8,961 bases of DNA from Chloroflexota bacterium (GTDB taxonomy: Bacteria > Chloroflexota > UBA6077 > JADZDV01). How positions within the stretch are numbered: the first letter of the stretch is position 1; each line of letters starts with the position of its first letter. Of the stretch, positions 1 through 5,974 are shown in pieces. Position numbers and translations under genes: made by a program. The notes under the pieces were generated by a model, which did no database searches, was not told the origin of the DNA, and was given only the letters and a program-made list of their open reading frames with translations. The stretch is from contig JADZDV010000312.1 in NCBI GenBank assembly GCA_020850915.1, forward strand, positions 1 through 8,961, written 5' to 3'.

Positions 1-222
1 CAGCACCACATGCCGACGATCGGCGGCGAGAGCGGGGTCACCTGGTCGGCGCCGATGCACGGCATGATGATGGACTGGATCCGCGACCGCCTGGCCGGCA
101 AGCCGCTCCACCACCCGAACCAGGTGGTCTACCTGGAGCCCGGCAGCGCCGGCCCGAACAGCCCCGCCGCCACCGTGCAGCGCCGCTGGTACGAGGACCG
201 GATGGGCGGGAACGGGAAGTAG
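1..222 (+). CDS. C-terminal end of an unrecognised protein (5' truncated by window edge)
   Basis: The reading frame is open from base 1 to a TAG at 220-222, giving 73 residues with no start in the window. Almost every codon ends in G or C, as in the solid genes further on, so I take it as real coding sequence. The visible tail is rich in His and Met (MHGMMMDWIRDRLAGKP) and ends in a basic stretch. The 'dWI.DRLAGKP' segment is loosely like the last helix of some secreted alpha/beta hydrolases (secretory-lipase type), with an upstream His-His pair that could lie near a catalytic His. That is only a resemblance, and I would not assign a function. A strong hairpin begins 12 bases after the stop, so this is probably the end of a transcription unit. 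Confidence 0.6.
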   Translation, partial: QHHMPTIGGESGVTWSAPMHGMMMDWIRDRLAGKPLHHPNQVVYLEPGSAGPNSPAATVQRRWYEDRMGGNGK

Positions 223-234
223 GAGAGCATTCGT

Positions 235-266
235 GGACAGGAGCGGCCAACCGACTGCTCCTGTCC
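235..266 (+). terminator. Perfect 10-bp hairpin, likely transcription terminator
   Basis: GGACAGGAGC (235-244) pairs perfectly with GCTCCTGTCC (257-266) around a 12-nt loop, starting 12 bases after the stop of the preceding gene. Only a short TT follows, so a classical U-tract is missing. The stem is nevertheless long and GC-rich, and the position fits termination. Because it is symmetrical it could act on transcripts from either side. Confidence 0.5.
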
Positions 267-291
267 TTCACGAGTGGAGGGGCGATAGAGG

Positions 292-510
292 ATGGATACT
301 GTCCGATCGGTAGTGACCCCACTCCATCTCGTACTCGCGTTCGCCATCCTAGAACTGTGTGTCATCAGCATCAGGCTGGTTCGGGAAGGACCTGCCGGGG
401 TACGGCGGCTCTGGACTGAGGTAGTCCAAGCCCTGGCCCAATCGTTCGCCACGTTCCGCGATTCTCTGCCGGGTGGCCAGCACGGTGGCGGGCCGCGAGC
501 GGCCGCCTGA
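292..510 (+). CDS. Small hypothetical single-pass membrane protein
   Basis: The ATG at 292 is preceded by a good Shine-Dalgarno run (GGAGGGG, 276-282) nine bases upstream, which supports this start. The product is 72 aa. Residues about 8-27 (VTPLHLVLAFAILELCVISI) form one hydrophobic segment suited to a membrane helix, followed by Arg/Glu-containing sequence and a Gly/Ala-rich tail. There is no recognisable family. Third-position GC is visibly lower than in the neighbouring genes (codons such as act, gta, cca, cta, gaa), so this may be recently acquired DNA or a chance reading frame. It ends 14 bases from the end of the minus-strand nucleotidyltransferase remnant, with the two genes convergent. 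Confidence 0.4.
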   Translation: MDTVRSVVTPLHLVLAFAILELCVISIRLVREGPAGVRRLWTEVVQALAQSFATFRDSLPGGQHGGGPRAAA

Positions 511-524
511 TACCCGGAGAACGA

Positions 525-1035
525 TCAGTCGGGAGGAGCGCTCAGAAGCGCGCGCTCCCGGTCCGTCAGCGCCGCGCCGAGTGCCGGGATCTCTTCGAGA
601 AGGGACTGAGCATCGGCCAGATTCTGCAAGCGCTTGGACCGACGACGAGCGGGGTCCGAACCCGCGCGAAGCGTCTCATGGAGCAGGTCCGCGCGGTCGA
701 TGACCCGGAGGCGAACATCGTGGAGAGGGATCTCTATCGCCCGCTCGATCGCCGGCGCCACTGCCGGGTCGCCGGTGATTTGAACCGGTACGTTCTCGGG
801 CCCCAACCAGTTCTCCGAATGCTGGAAACGTCCGGTGAGCGAAAAGCCGGCGGCCTCCAGGGCGGCTCGGGGATTCGCATCCAGGCTGCTCATGGCGAGA
901 TCGATGTCCAGCGTCGTGCGTGGCCTTCGACTGGTGGACCTGCAAGGCAACGCCGTCGATGATGGCGTAGGGCACGCCAGCCTGCCACAACTGCCTGACC
1001 AGGACGCTCAAGTTGTCTACGGGCGAGCCCGCCAA
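525..1035 (-). pseudogene. AbiEii/DUF6036-type nucleotidyltransferase, broken by a one-base insertion
   Basis: Two minus-strand frames together make one protein of about 169 aa. The first part (TTG at 1035) reads DNLSVLVRQLWQAGVPYAII and continues to VALQVHQS. The second part, from about 927 down to a TGA at 525-527, reads RPRTTLDIDLA and ends with DPARRRSKRLQNLADAQSLL. Removing one base of the TT at 926-927 joins them as HQS-RPRTTLDIDLA, the usual continuation in nucleotidyltransferases of the AbiEii/MNT-like fold, where DID supplies the metal-binding acidic residues. The first Gly of the family's GG (nucleotide-binding) motif is Asp here (IIDGVA), a second sign of lost constraint. Family members are usually toxin-like or housekeeping nucleotidyltransferases paired with a small partner, but no partner gene is evident. 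The TTG start is weak, lacking a clear ribosome site, and the frame is open only to a TGA at 1081-1083. A sequencing error rather than decay cannot be excluded. Confidence 0.75.
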
Positions 1036-1141
1036 CCTGCGTCCCAGGCCGCGGAACCGACGCCGGCGCCTGAGACAAGATCACTCGCGCGCAGCTCGTC
1101 CAACGTCATCCGGTAGTCACCCGGCGGCGGGATTCCGTCAT

Positions 1142-1190
1142 CAGTAAACGACGGCCGTAGTCCACAGTAATCGACGGCAGTAGTCCACAG
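1142..1190. repeat. 23-bp tandem repeat, two copies, with DnaA-box-like cores
   Basis: Copy one begins at 1142 and copy two at 1165. Over the 26-base comparison only two positions differ (A/T at 1148/1171 and C/A at 1156/1179). Each copy carries TAGTCCACA (1158-1166 and 1181-1189), one mismatch from TTGTCCACA, the form of the DnaA box common in high-GC bacteria. The repeat may be an operator or iteron-like array; function is unknown. Confidence 0.75.
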
Positions 1191-1197
1191 CTCATCC

Positions 1198-1215
1198 TAA
1201 CCTACAGGTTAACCT
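1198..1215. promoter_or_regulatory. Overlapping palindromes, candidate operator
   Basis: TAACCT-AC-AGGTTA (1198-1211) is a perfect inverted repeat with a 2-bp spacer. AGGTTAACCT (1206-1215) is a second perfect palindrome sharing its right arm. TAACCT therefore occurs twice in direct orientation 12 bp apart and once inverted. This layout suits a dimeric regulator binding on one or two registers. Spacing and arm sequence are loosely like MerR-family operators, but no such regulator is in the window, so the assignment is tentative. Confidence 0.35.
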
Positions 1216-1279
1216 TAACATGATCAGCAGCGCGACCCCCTTTCGCGCGGCCGAGCGGAGCAGTTCGGCGCTGGTTTCT

Positions 1280-1303
1280 TGCCTCGCGATCTGCCTCGCG
1301 ATC
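1280..1303. repeat. 12-bp perfect tandem duplication
   Basis: TGCCTCGCGATC is present twice head to tail (1280-1291 and 1292-1303), about 85 bases upstream of the MGMT start. It is probably a replication-slippage duplication; no function is apparent. Confidence 0.8.
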
Positions 1304-1371
1304 AGGGACGCGCAGCGACCTGCTTCTCAGGTGGCGCTAGCCAGTTCAGTTCAACGTCGCCTTCGCAGTGC

Positions 1372-1377
1372 TACGAT
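1372..1377 (+). promoter_or_regulatory. Possible -10 element for a leaderless MGMT transcript
   Basis: TACGAT matches the -10 consensus TATAAT at four of six positions and lies nine bases before the ATG at 1387. No Shine-Dalgarno sequence precedes that ATG. A start of transcription about seven bases after the hexamer would fall at or just before the ATG, giving a leaderless mRNA. The -35 side is poor (TTCAAC at 1350-1355, 16-bp spacer), so this is a modest prediction. Confidence 0.35.
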
Positions 1378-1386
1378 CTCAGCACC

Positions 1387-1968
1387 ATGAAAGCGCGCGG
1401 GTTGGCTCTGTTCGATACGGCCATCGGCCGCTGCGGCGTTGTCTGGAGCGAGGCCGGACTGGTGAGCGTGCACCTTCCGGAGACGGACGACGGCGAGACG
1501 CGGGCGCGGATACGGCGGCAGTTTCCTGAGGCGTCGGAAGCCGTGCCGCCGGCGGAGATCCGGCGCGCCATCGACAAGATAGTCGCGCTCCTGCGGGGCG
1601 AGGCGAGCGACCTCCCCAGGGTGACGCTCGACATGGAAGGGATCCCGCCGTTCCACCAGCGCGTCTACGAGGTCACGCGGACCATTCCGCCGGGGACCAC
1701 CCTGACGTACGGCGAGGTCGCGGCGCGGCTCGGGGTGCCGGGCTCGGCGCGCGCAGTCGGCCAGGCGCTCGGGCGCAATCCATTCGTCATCGTTATCCCG
1801 TGCCATCGGGTGGTGCCCGCGGGCGGCAAGCTTGGCGGCTTCTCCGCGGCCGGCGGCACAGCGACGAAGCGGCGGCTGCTCTCGATCGAGGGAGCGCCAG
1901 TCGCGGGGACGCTGCCGCTCTTTGAGGACGCTTCGGACAGCCCCTCGGCGACGATGCGCCGCCCGTAG
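1387..1968 (+). CDS. ogt: Methylated-DNA--protein-cysteine methyltransferase (Ogt/MGMT)
   Basis: This suicide DNA-repair enzyme transfers the alkyl group from O6-alkylguanine (or O4-alkylthymine) to its own cysteine. The product is 193 aa. The C-terminal active domain holds the IPCHRVV signature with acceptor Cys139, preceded by the winged-helix DNA-binding part TYGEVAARLGVPGSARAVGQ. Tyr108, Arg122, Asn131 and Cys139 are spaced exactly as Tyr114, Arg128, Asn137 and Cys145 of human MGMT, and Glu168 fits the end of the active-site network. The loop GGFSAAGG is two residues longer than the human one, as in many bacterial Ogt proteins. The N-terminal domain (about 1-80) is a degenerate pseudo-domain typical of Ogt. 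There is no Ada-type sensor domain, so the protein is a repair enzyme only. I chose the ATG at 1387 because family homology begins there; the frame is open to 1279 but the extra residues look non-coding. The C-terminus (LPLFEDASDSPSATMRRP) extends slightly past the family end. Confidence 0.95.
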   Translation: MKARGLALFDTAIGRCGVVWSEAGLVSVHLPETDDGETRARIRRQFPEASEAVPPAEIRRAIDKIVALLRGEASDLPRVTLDMEGIPPFHQRVYEVTRTIPPGTTLTYGEVAARLGVPGSARAVGQALGRNPFVIVIPCHRVVPAGGKLGGFSAAGGTATKRRLLSIEGAPVAGTLPLFEDASDSPSATMRRP

Positions 1969-1982
1969 CGCGCCTCGAAACC

Positions 1983-2007
1983 CCGGTCCTTGTCCGCGGC
2001 AGACCGG
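1983..2007 (+). terminator. Hairpin after the MGMT gene, weak terminator candidate
   Basis: CCGGTC (1983-1988) pairs with GACCGG (2002-2007) around a 13-nt loop, 15 bases after the MGMT stop. It has no T-run, so termination is only possible, not shown. Confidence 0.25.
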
Positions 2008-2033
2008 TCCCGCGAGACGCATGCGACCATTCG

Positions 2034-2062
2034 TTGACACTCGGCTCGATGGGCGGTAGAGT
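2034..2062 (+). promoter_or_regulatory. Sigma-70 type promoter for the aminotransferase gene
   Basis: A perfect -35 hexamer TTGACA (2034-2039) is followed, after the ideal 17-bp spacer, by TAGAGT (2057-2062), which matches the -10 consensus at four of six positions. Transcription would begin near 2069, giving a leader of about 24 bases that carries the GGAGG ribosome site at 2081-2085 before the ATG at 2093. It is the best promoter match I noticed in the window. Confidence 0.65.
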
Positions 2063-2092
2063 AGCGGGTATCCCAGGCCCGGAGGTGCGGCG

Positions 2093-3022
2093 ATGTCCGA
2101 ACGAATGGCCTATGTGAACGGGTTCGTGCCCGAGAGCGCTGCGAGCGTGTCCATCTTCGACAAGGGCGTCCAGCTCGGGCAGGGCGTCTACGAGCGGACT
2201 CGGACCTACGAGCGCGGCACGAAGACGTTCCGCCTGGACGAGCACCTCGCGCGCCTCGAGCGCAGCCTGCGCGCCATCCGCCTCGATCCCGGCCTGAGCA
2301 TGGCGGGATTGAAGGAGGTCACCCTCGACCTCGCCGCGCGGAACCGCGACCTGCTGGGCCCGAACGACGACTACGCCATCGGCCACTACATCACCCGCGG
2401 CCAGCCCGGCGGCCCGCCGACGGTGATCGTCTTCACCGAGCCGATTCCCTTCAAGAGCTTCGCGCGTGAGTACCTGGAAGGCGGGCATGCCGTCACCGCC
2501 GTGACGCGCGCGCTGCCGACCCAGGTGATCGACCCGAAGATGAAGACGACCAGCAGGATGCACTTCTGGCTGGCCGAGATCGAGGCCCACCTGGTAGACC
2601 CCAAAGCGTACCCCCTGGTGCTGGACCTCGACGGCAACGTGACCGAGCTGACCATGGCGAACTTCTGGATTGTCCGCGACGGCGAGATCATCACGCCGCC
2701 GGATCGCTCGATCCTGGGTGGCATCTCGCGCGGCGCGGCGCTGGAAGTGGCTCAAGATCTCGGCATCCCGACGGTCGAGCGGGATTTCCAGCTCTACGAC
2801 GTGCGCAACGCCGACGAGGCGTTTCTGACCACCACCACCCGCAGCGTGCTGCCGATCACGAAGGTGGACGGCGGCCCGGTCGGCGATGGCAAGCCCGGCC
2901 CGATCGTCGCGCGGCTCCAGAATGGCTGGACGGAACGGTTCGGCTTCGACTTCGTGGCCCAGGCGTTGAGCCACCTCGAAGACGGCGAGGTCGCCGCTTC
3001 AGGGGCCGCCGCCCGCGCGTAG
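2093..3022 (+). CDS. Class IV PLP-dependent aminotransferase (branched-chain / D-amino acid aminotransferase family)
   Basis: This enzyme transfers an amino group between an amino acid and a 2-oxo acid using pyridoxal phosphate; it is cytoplasmic. The 309-aa product is full length for fold type IV. The PLP lysine is Lys151 in KTTSRMHFWLAEIEA, and the PLP-pyridine-binding acid is Glu185 in GNVTELTMANFWIV. Their 34-residue spacing equals that of E. coli IlvE (Lys159, Glu193). Other family landmarks are FDKGVQLGQGVYE near the N-terminus, ILGGISRGAALEVAQDLGI (about residues 207-225) and the phosphate-binding Thr run in FLTTTTRSVLPI. The exact substrate (branched-chain, D-amino acid or another amine donor) cannot be read from the sequence. 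Class IV 4-amino-4-deoxychorismate lyase is less likely because of the IlvE-like spacing. The start is firm: GGAGG lies seven bases upstream and a good promoter precedes it. The gene appears to be its own transcription unit. Confidence 0.9.
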   Translation: MSERMAYVNGFVPESAASVSIFDKGVQLGQGVYERTRTYERGTKTFRLDEHLARLERSLRAIRLDPGLSMAGLKEVTLDLAARNRDLLGPNDDYAIGHYITRGQPGGPPTVIVFTEPIPFKSFAREYLEGGHAVTAVTRALPTQVIDPKMKTTSRMHFWLAEIEAHLVDPKAYPLVLDLDGNVTELTMANFWIVRDGEIITPPDRSILGGISRGAALEVAQDLGIPTVERDFQLYDVRNADEAFLTTTTRSVLPITKVDGGPVGDGKPGPIVARLQNGWTERFGFDFVAQALSHLEDGEVAASGAAARA

Positions 3023-3053
3023 CGAACGACAGGGGACACGTCCCGCCCGTTCG
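3023..3053 (+). terminator. Two-part hairpin after the aminotransferase, possible terminator
   Basis: CGAACG (3023-3028) pairs with CGTTCG (3048-3053), enclosing a second stem GGGA/TCCC (3033-3036 with 3041-3044) and a tetraloop. It starts directly after the stop codon. There is no T-run, so it may be a terminator or simply a structured spacer. Confidence 0.35.
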
Positions 3054-3060
3054 TCGACCG

Positions 3061-3133
3061 GCCCGTTTGCTCTGCAAGGGGAACAAACAGGGCGCCACAC
3101 CTGCTGATGGGTGCCTTCCGAAGGAGAGGCACC
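3061..3133 (+). promoter_or_regulatory. Structured 5' leader of the peptide transporter operon (two hairpins)
   Basis: The first hairpin pairs GCCCGTTTG (3061-3069) with CAAACAGGGC (3084-3093), nine base pairs with one bulged A. The second pairs GGTGCCT (3110-3116) with AGGCACC (3127-3133), with an inner TCC/GGA and a GAA loop. Together with the structure at 3023-3053 they fill most of the space before the dppA ribosome site. I do not recognise a known riboswitch class here, and a role as an upstream gene's 3' processing or stability element is equally possible. Confidence 0.35.
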
Positions 3134-3180
3134 GTGTAGAGAGCGTCGAGGCTTGAGGTCACACGGCCAGGAGGGCTGCC

Positions 3181-5001
3181 ATGCAGTCTGCTCGCTTCTC
3201 CGTCACCGTCTATCGATCCGCCCTCGTAGCGTTGCTCCTTCCGTTGATGGCCAACTGCGCGCCCGCCGCGCCGCCGGCCCCGCCTTCCGCCGGCCAGCCG
3301 GCGGCGCCCGCTGCAACGTCCGCGCCGGCGCAGCCGGTCATCGCGAACCCGGGTGTGCTCAACGCCGCCCCCTCGCCCGCGACGGCGCCAGCCGAGGCCC
3401 CGGCCCCCGCGGCCCCGGCCGCCGCCCCCACCGCCCCCGCCGCGCCGCTGGCCGCGGCCAAACCTGCCGCCGCGGCGGCTCAGCAGCTCGTCCGCTTCGC
3501 GCACTTCGAGCCGATCTGCCTGGACGTGGGGCTCTGCTCGGACGCCACCTCCTACCAGTACTACTATCTGATGTGGGAGGGCCTGCTCGGTTTCGACCAG
3601 CAGAACAAGATCCGGTACCTCGGCGCCGAGAGCTATGACATGGCCAAAGACGCCTCCACCTTCACGTTCAAGCTGCGCAAGGAGGCGAAATTCTCAGACG
3701 GGTCGCCAATCACGGCGCGCGACTACGAGTGGACGATCAAGCGCAACCTCGACCCGGCCAGCGGCTCCAAGTACGCCCAGTCGCTCTACCCGATCAAGAA
3801 CGCCGCGGCGTTCAATCGGGGTGAGATCAAAGACCGCGACGCTGTAGGCATCAAGGCGATCGACGACTACACTCTTCAGATCACCACCCAGACGCCGGCG
3901 GCCTACCTCCCGACCCTGATCGCGGGCGCCTGGACAATGTACCCTCTGAAGCAGGCGGTGGTCGAGAAGTTCGGCGACAAGTGGGTGGCTGAGGCCGCGA
4001 ACATCGTGAGCAACGGGCCGTTCATGATGCAGTCCTGGAAGCACGACGAGAAGATCGTGCTGGTCCCCAATCCTTACTACTGGGGACCGAAGCCGCCCCT
4101 CCAGCGGGTCGAGGTCACCCTGCTCCAGAACCCCGAGGGCCAGGCGCTGGTCGCCTACGAGCGGGGCGAGCTGGACTACGCCGTGGTCCCGCCGGCCGAC
4201 ATCGACCGCGTCAGGAGCAATCCAACCCTGAGCAAGGAGAGCCAGCGGGTCACCCAGCTGCGCGGTCGCTGGGTGCTCATGGACACGAGGAACCCGCCGT
4301 TCGACAAGCTCAAGGTGCGCCAGGCGTTCTACCTGGCGATCGACCGCCAGACGATGGCCGAGAAGGTCTTCAAGGGCATGCCGACAGCCTCGTGGACGCT
4401 CATGCCGCCCAACGTCCCCGGCCACAACCCCGCCGCGAAACTGGACGGCGGCCCGGAGGACGCCAGGCGCCTCTTCGCCGAGGCTGGCTTCCCGAACGGC
4501 CAGGGCTTTCCTGAGGTTGAGCTGGTGGCCCCCAACACCACCGAGTACAAGCTCCAGTCCGAATTGCTCCAGCAGAACTGGAAGACCGTGCTGGGCGTGA
4601 ACACGAAGATCACCCTGATGGAGCAGGCGGCCTTCCTGGCGTTCCGCCGCTCACGTAAAGACCAGCCCTTCCACCAGTACCTGAGCGGCTGGGGCATGGA
4701 CTACGCCGACCCGTACAACCAGGACAACTTCCTGTTTGACTCCAAGAGCGACTTCTTCAACACCCACTGGAAGAACGACAGCTTCGATCAGTTGATCGCG
4801 AAGGCCGCGGGCGAGACCGACCCAGCCACGCGGAAGCAGCTCTACGAGCAAGCCGAGGTGATCCTCGTTCGCGAGGTCCCGGTCGCGCCGTTCTACTTCC
4901 AGGCGTTCATGGTGGCGGTCAAGCCGTCCGTCCAGGGGCTGGTGTTCACCCAGGAGCTGGGCAACCTGCGGCTCGACTGGACGAAGATCGTCACCCAGTA
5001 A
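3181..5001 (+). CDS. ABC transporter substrate-binding lipoprotein, family 5 (dipeptide/oligopeptide type)
   Basis: This is the extracytoplasmic receptor that captures peptides (or, in this family, also nickel, opines or sugars) and delivers them to the permease pair encoded next. The 606-aa product has a signal peptide (basic start, hydrophobic core VALLLPLM) and a putative lipidation cysteine Cys26. The lipobox MANC is irregular, with Met at -3 and Asn at -1. Residues 27-100 are an Ala/Pro-rich flexible linker that would tether the domain to the cell surface. The binding domain starts near 101 (QQLVRF) and contains family landmarks such as SYQYYYLMWEGLLGFD, the AKFSDGSPITARDYEWTIKR region, NGPFMMQSWK (278 onward), PNPYYWGPKPP and VRQAFYLAIDR. 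An AGGAGGG ribosome site (3169-3175) five bases before ATG fixes the start. dppB follows after 22 bases, so this gene leads an operon. Ligand cannot be deduced. Confidence 0.93.
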   Translation: MQSARFSVTVYRSALVALLLPLMANCAPAAPPAPPSAGQPAAPAATSAPAQPVIANPGVLNAAPSPATAPAEAPAPAAPAAAPTAPAAPLAAAKPAAAAAQQLVRFAHFEPICLDVGLCSDATSYQYYYLMWEGLLGFDQQNKIRYLGAESYDMAKDASTFTFKLRKEAKFSDGSPITARDYEWTIKRNLDPASGSKYAQSLYPIKNAAAFNRGEIKDRDAVGIKAIDDYTLQITTQTPAAYLPTLIAGAWTMYPLKQAVVEKFGDKWVAEAANIVSNGPFMMQSWKHDEKIVLVPNPYYWGPKPPLQRVEVTLLQNPEGQALVAYERGELDYAVVPPADIDRVRSNPTLSKESQRVTQLRGRWVLMDTRNPPFDKLKVRQAFYLAIDRQTMAEKVFKGMPTASWTLMPPNVPGHNPAAKLDGGPEDARRLFAEAGFPNGQGFPEVELVAPNTTEYKLQSELLQQNWKTVLGVNTKITLMEQAAFLAFRRSRKDQPFHQYLSGWGMDYADPYNQDNFLFDSKSDFFNTHWKNDSFDQLIAKAAGETDPATRKQLYEQAEVILVREVPVAPFYFQAFMVAVKPSVQGLVFTQELGNLRLDWTKIVTQ

Positions 5002-5023
5002 GTCCTCCGAGAGGGTCAAGCGC

Positions 5024-5953
5024 GTGACGCTCTACGTCGCGAGGCGGATCATCGGGATGGTCCCGGTCCTGCTGGTCATCTACACGATGGTCTTCTTCCT
5101 GATGCGCATCATGCCCGGCGGGCCATGGGACAACGCCGACCGGCCGCTCCCGGAGGCCGTCCTGGCAAACCTGCGCGCCAAGTACCACGCTGACGATCCG
5201 CTCTGGCAGCAGTACACGGACTACCTCGTCGGCGTGACCACCCGCTTCGACTTCGGGCCATCGTACCGCAACGCGGCCCGGAGCGTGAGCGACATCTTCC
5301 GAGATTTCGTGCCGGTTTCCCTCCAGCTTGGCGTCGCGGCGATGGTCCTGGCTCTGGCCGTCGGTGTACCGCTGGGCGTTCTGGCAGCGGCACGCCGCAA
5401 TACCTGGCTGGACCACGTGGCCATGTTTGTCGCCCTGGCGGGCATCTCTATCCCGAACTACGTCATGGCCTCGCTGCTGGTGTTGGCCCTGGCGTCGTGG
5501 CTGGGGCTGGTGCCAACCAGCGGTTGGGACGGCCTGTTCAGCAAGCAGGCGATCGTGCCTCTCCTGGCGCTGGCGGTCGGTCCTGCCGCCGCGCTGGCCC
5601 GCTACGCCCGCGCCAGCGCCCTGGAGGTGATCGGCCAGGACTACATCCGAACGGCGCGAGCCAAGGGGTTCGGCGAGGTGGCCGTCATGGCGCGGCACCT
5701 CCTGAAGAACGCGCTGATCCCGGTCGCGACGGTCGCTGGCGTGCAGCTCGCCGCCATCGGCACCGGCTCGTTCTTCGTCGAGACGGTCTGCGGCGTGCCG
5801 GGCATCGGGCGCTACTTCGTGGTCAGCGTGACCGGCCGGGACTACCCGATGATCATGGGCACGGTGCTCCTGATGGCCCTGGCGATCAGCCTGCTGAACC
5901 TGCTGGTGGACGTCTCCTATGCCCTGCTGGACCCCCGGGTCAGGCTCGAGTAA
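5024..5953 (+). CDS. ABC transporter permease, DppB/OppB family
   Basis: This is one of two membrane subunits forming the channel of the peptide-type importer. The 309-aa product begins with the family's VARRIIGMVPVLLVIYTMVFFL (first membrane helix, about 9-28), followed by an external loop containing MPGGP and the DDPLWQQYTDYL segment. Five further helices lie near 96-120, 134-163, 170-192, 232-258 and 276-305. The cytoplasmic coupling (EAA) loop is at about 204-232 (GQDYIRTARAKGFGEVAVMA, then RHLLKNALIP), which contacts the ATPase. The end, YALLDPRVRLE, is typical. The start is a GTG at 5024, preceded by GAGAGGG at 5010-5016; homology begins precisely there. It lies 22 bases after the binding-protein stop and is therefore co-transcribed. 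Nothing appears damaged. Confidence 0.95.
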   Translation: MTLYVARRIIGMVPVLLVIYTMVFFLMRIMPGGPWDNADRPLPEAVLANLRAKYHADDPLWQQYTDYLVGVTTRFDFGPSYRNAARSVSDIFRDFVPVSLQLGVAAMVLALAVGVPLGVLAAARRNTWLDHVAMFVALAGISIPNYVMASLLVLALASWLGLVPTSGWDGLFSKQAIVPLLALAVGPAAALARYARASALEVIGQDYIRTARAKGFGEVAVMARHLLKNALIPVATVAGVQLAAIGTGSFFVETVCGVPGIGRYFVVSVTGRDYPMIMGTVLLMALAISLLNLLVDVSYALLDPRVRLE

Positions 5954-5974
5954 GCACGGCGGACGGGTCTAGCA

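Larger units (their letters stand above)
1036..1386. other. Gene-free divergent intergenic region with repeats
   Basis: This 351-base stretch between the divergent nucleotidyltransferase remnant and the MGMT gene contains no convincing gene on either strand. It holds a two-copy 23-bp tandem repeat (1142-1190), a pair of overlapping palindromes (1198-1215) within a patch clearly richer in A+T than its surroundings (about 1195-1226), and a 12-bp perfect duplication (1280-1303). A 30-codon minus-strand frame (1109-1017) exists but has no supporting features. Confidence 0.7.

Noticed and set aside
525..1035. Intact AbiE-type abortive-infection toxin-antitoxin module
   Set aside because: The nucleotidyltransferase frame is broken, its GG motif is altered, and no AbiEi-like antitoxin gene is next to it.
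1017..1109. 30-codon minus-strand frame starting MTLDELRASDL upstream of the nucleotidyltransferase remnant
   Set aside because: The frame is short, has no ribosome site, and overlaps the nucleotidyltransferase start in another frame. It could be an ancestral partner's start but nothing supports that.
1142..1226. Replication origin (DnaA-box-like repeats plus AT-richer patch)
   Set aside because: Only two imperfect boxes are present, there is no dnaA, dnaN or rep gene, and no visible skew evidence. I kept it as a repeat with possible regulatory role.
1793..2974. 393-residue minus-strand frame across the MGMT end and the aminotransferase
   Set aside because: It overlaps two solid genes that have intact catalytic motifs, and its sequence is low in hydrophobic structure and matches no family I know.
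3107..3139. Short upstream frame MGAFRRRGTV in the dppA leader
   Set aside because: It has ten codons, coincides with a hairpin, has no ribosome site, and does not resemble an attenuator peptide.
2794..3504. Long Gly/Arg-rich minus-strand frame opposite the aminotransferase end and the dppA start
   Set aside because: It is a shadow of the GC-rich Ala/Pro linker and intergenic sequence. Its composition is an artefact of the opposite strand.
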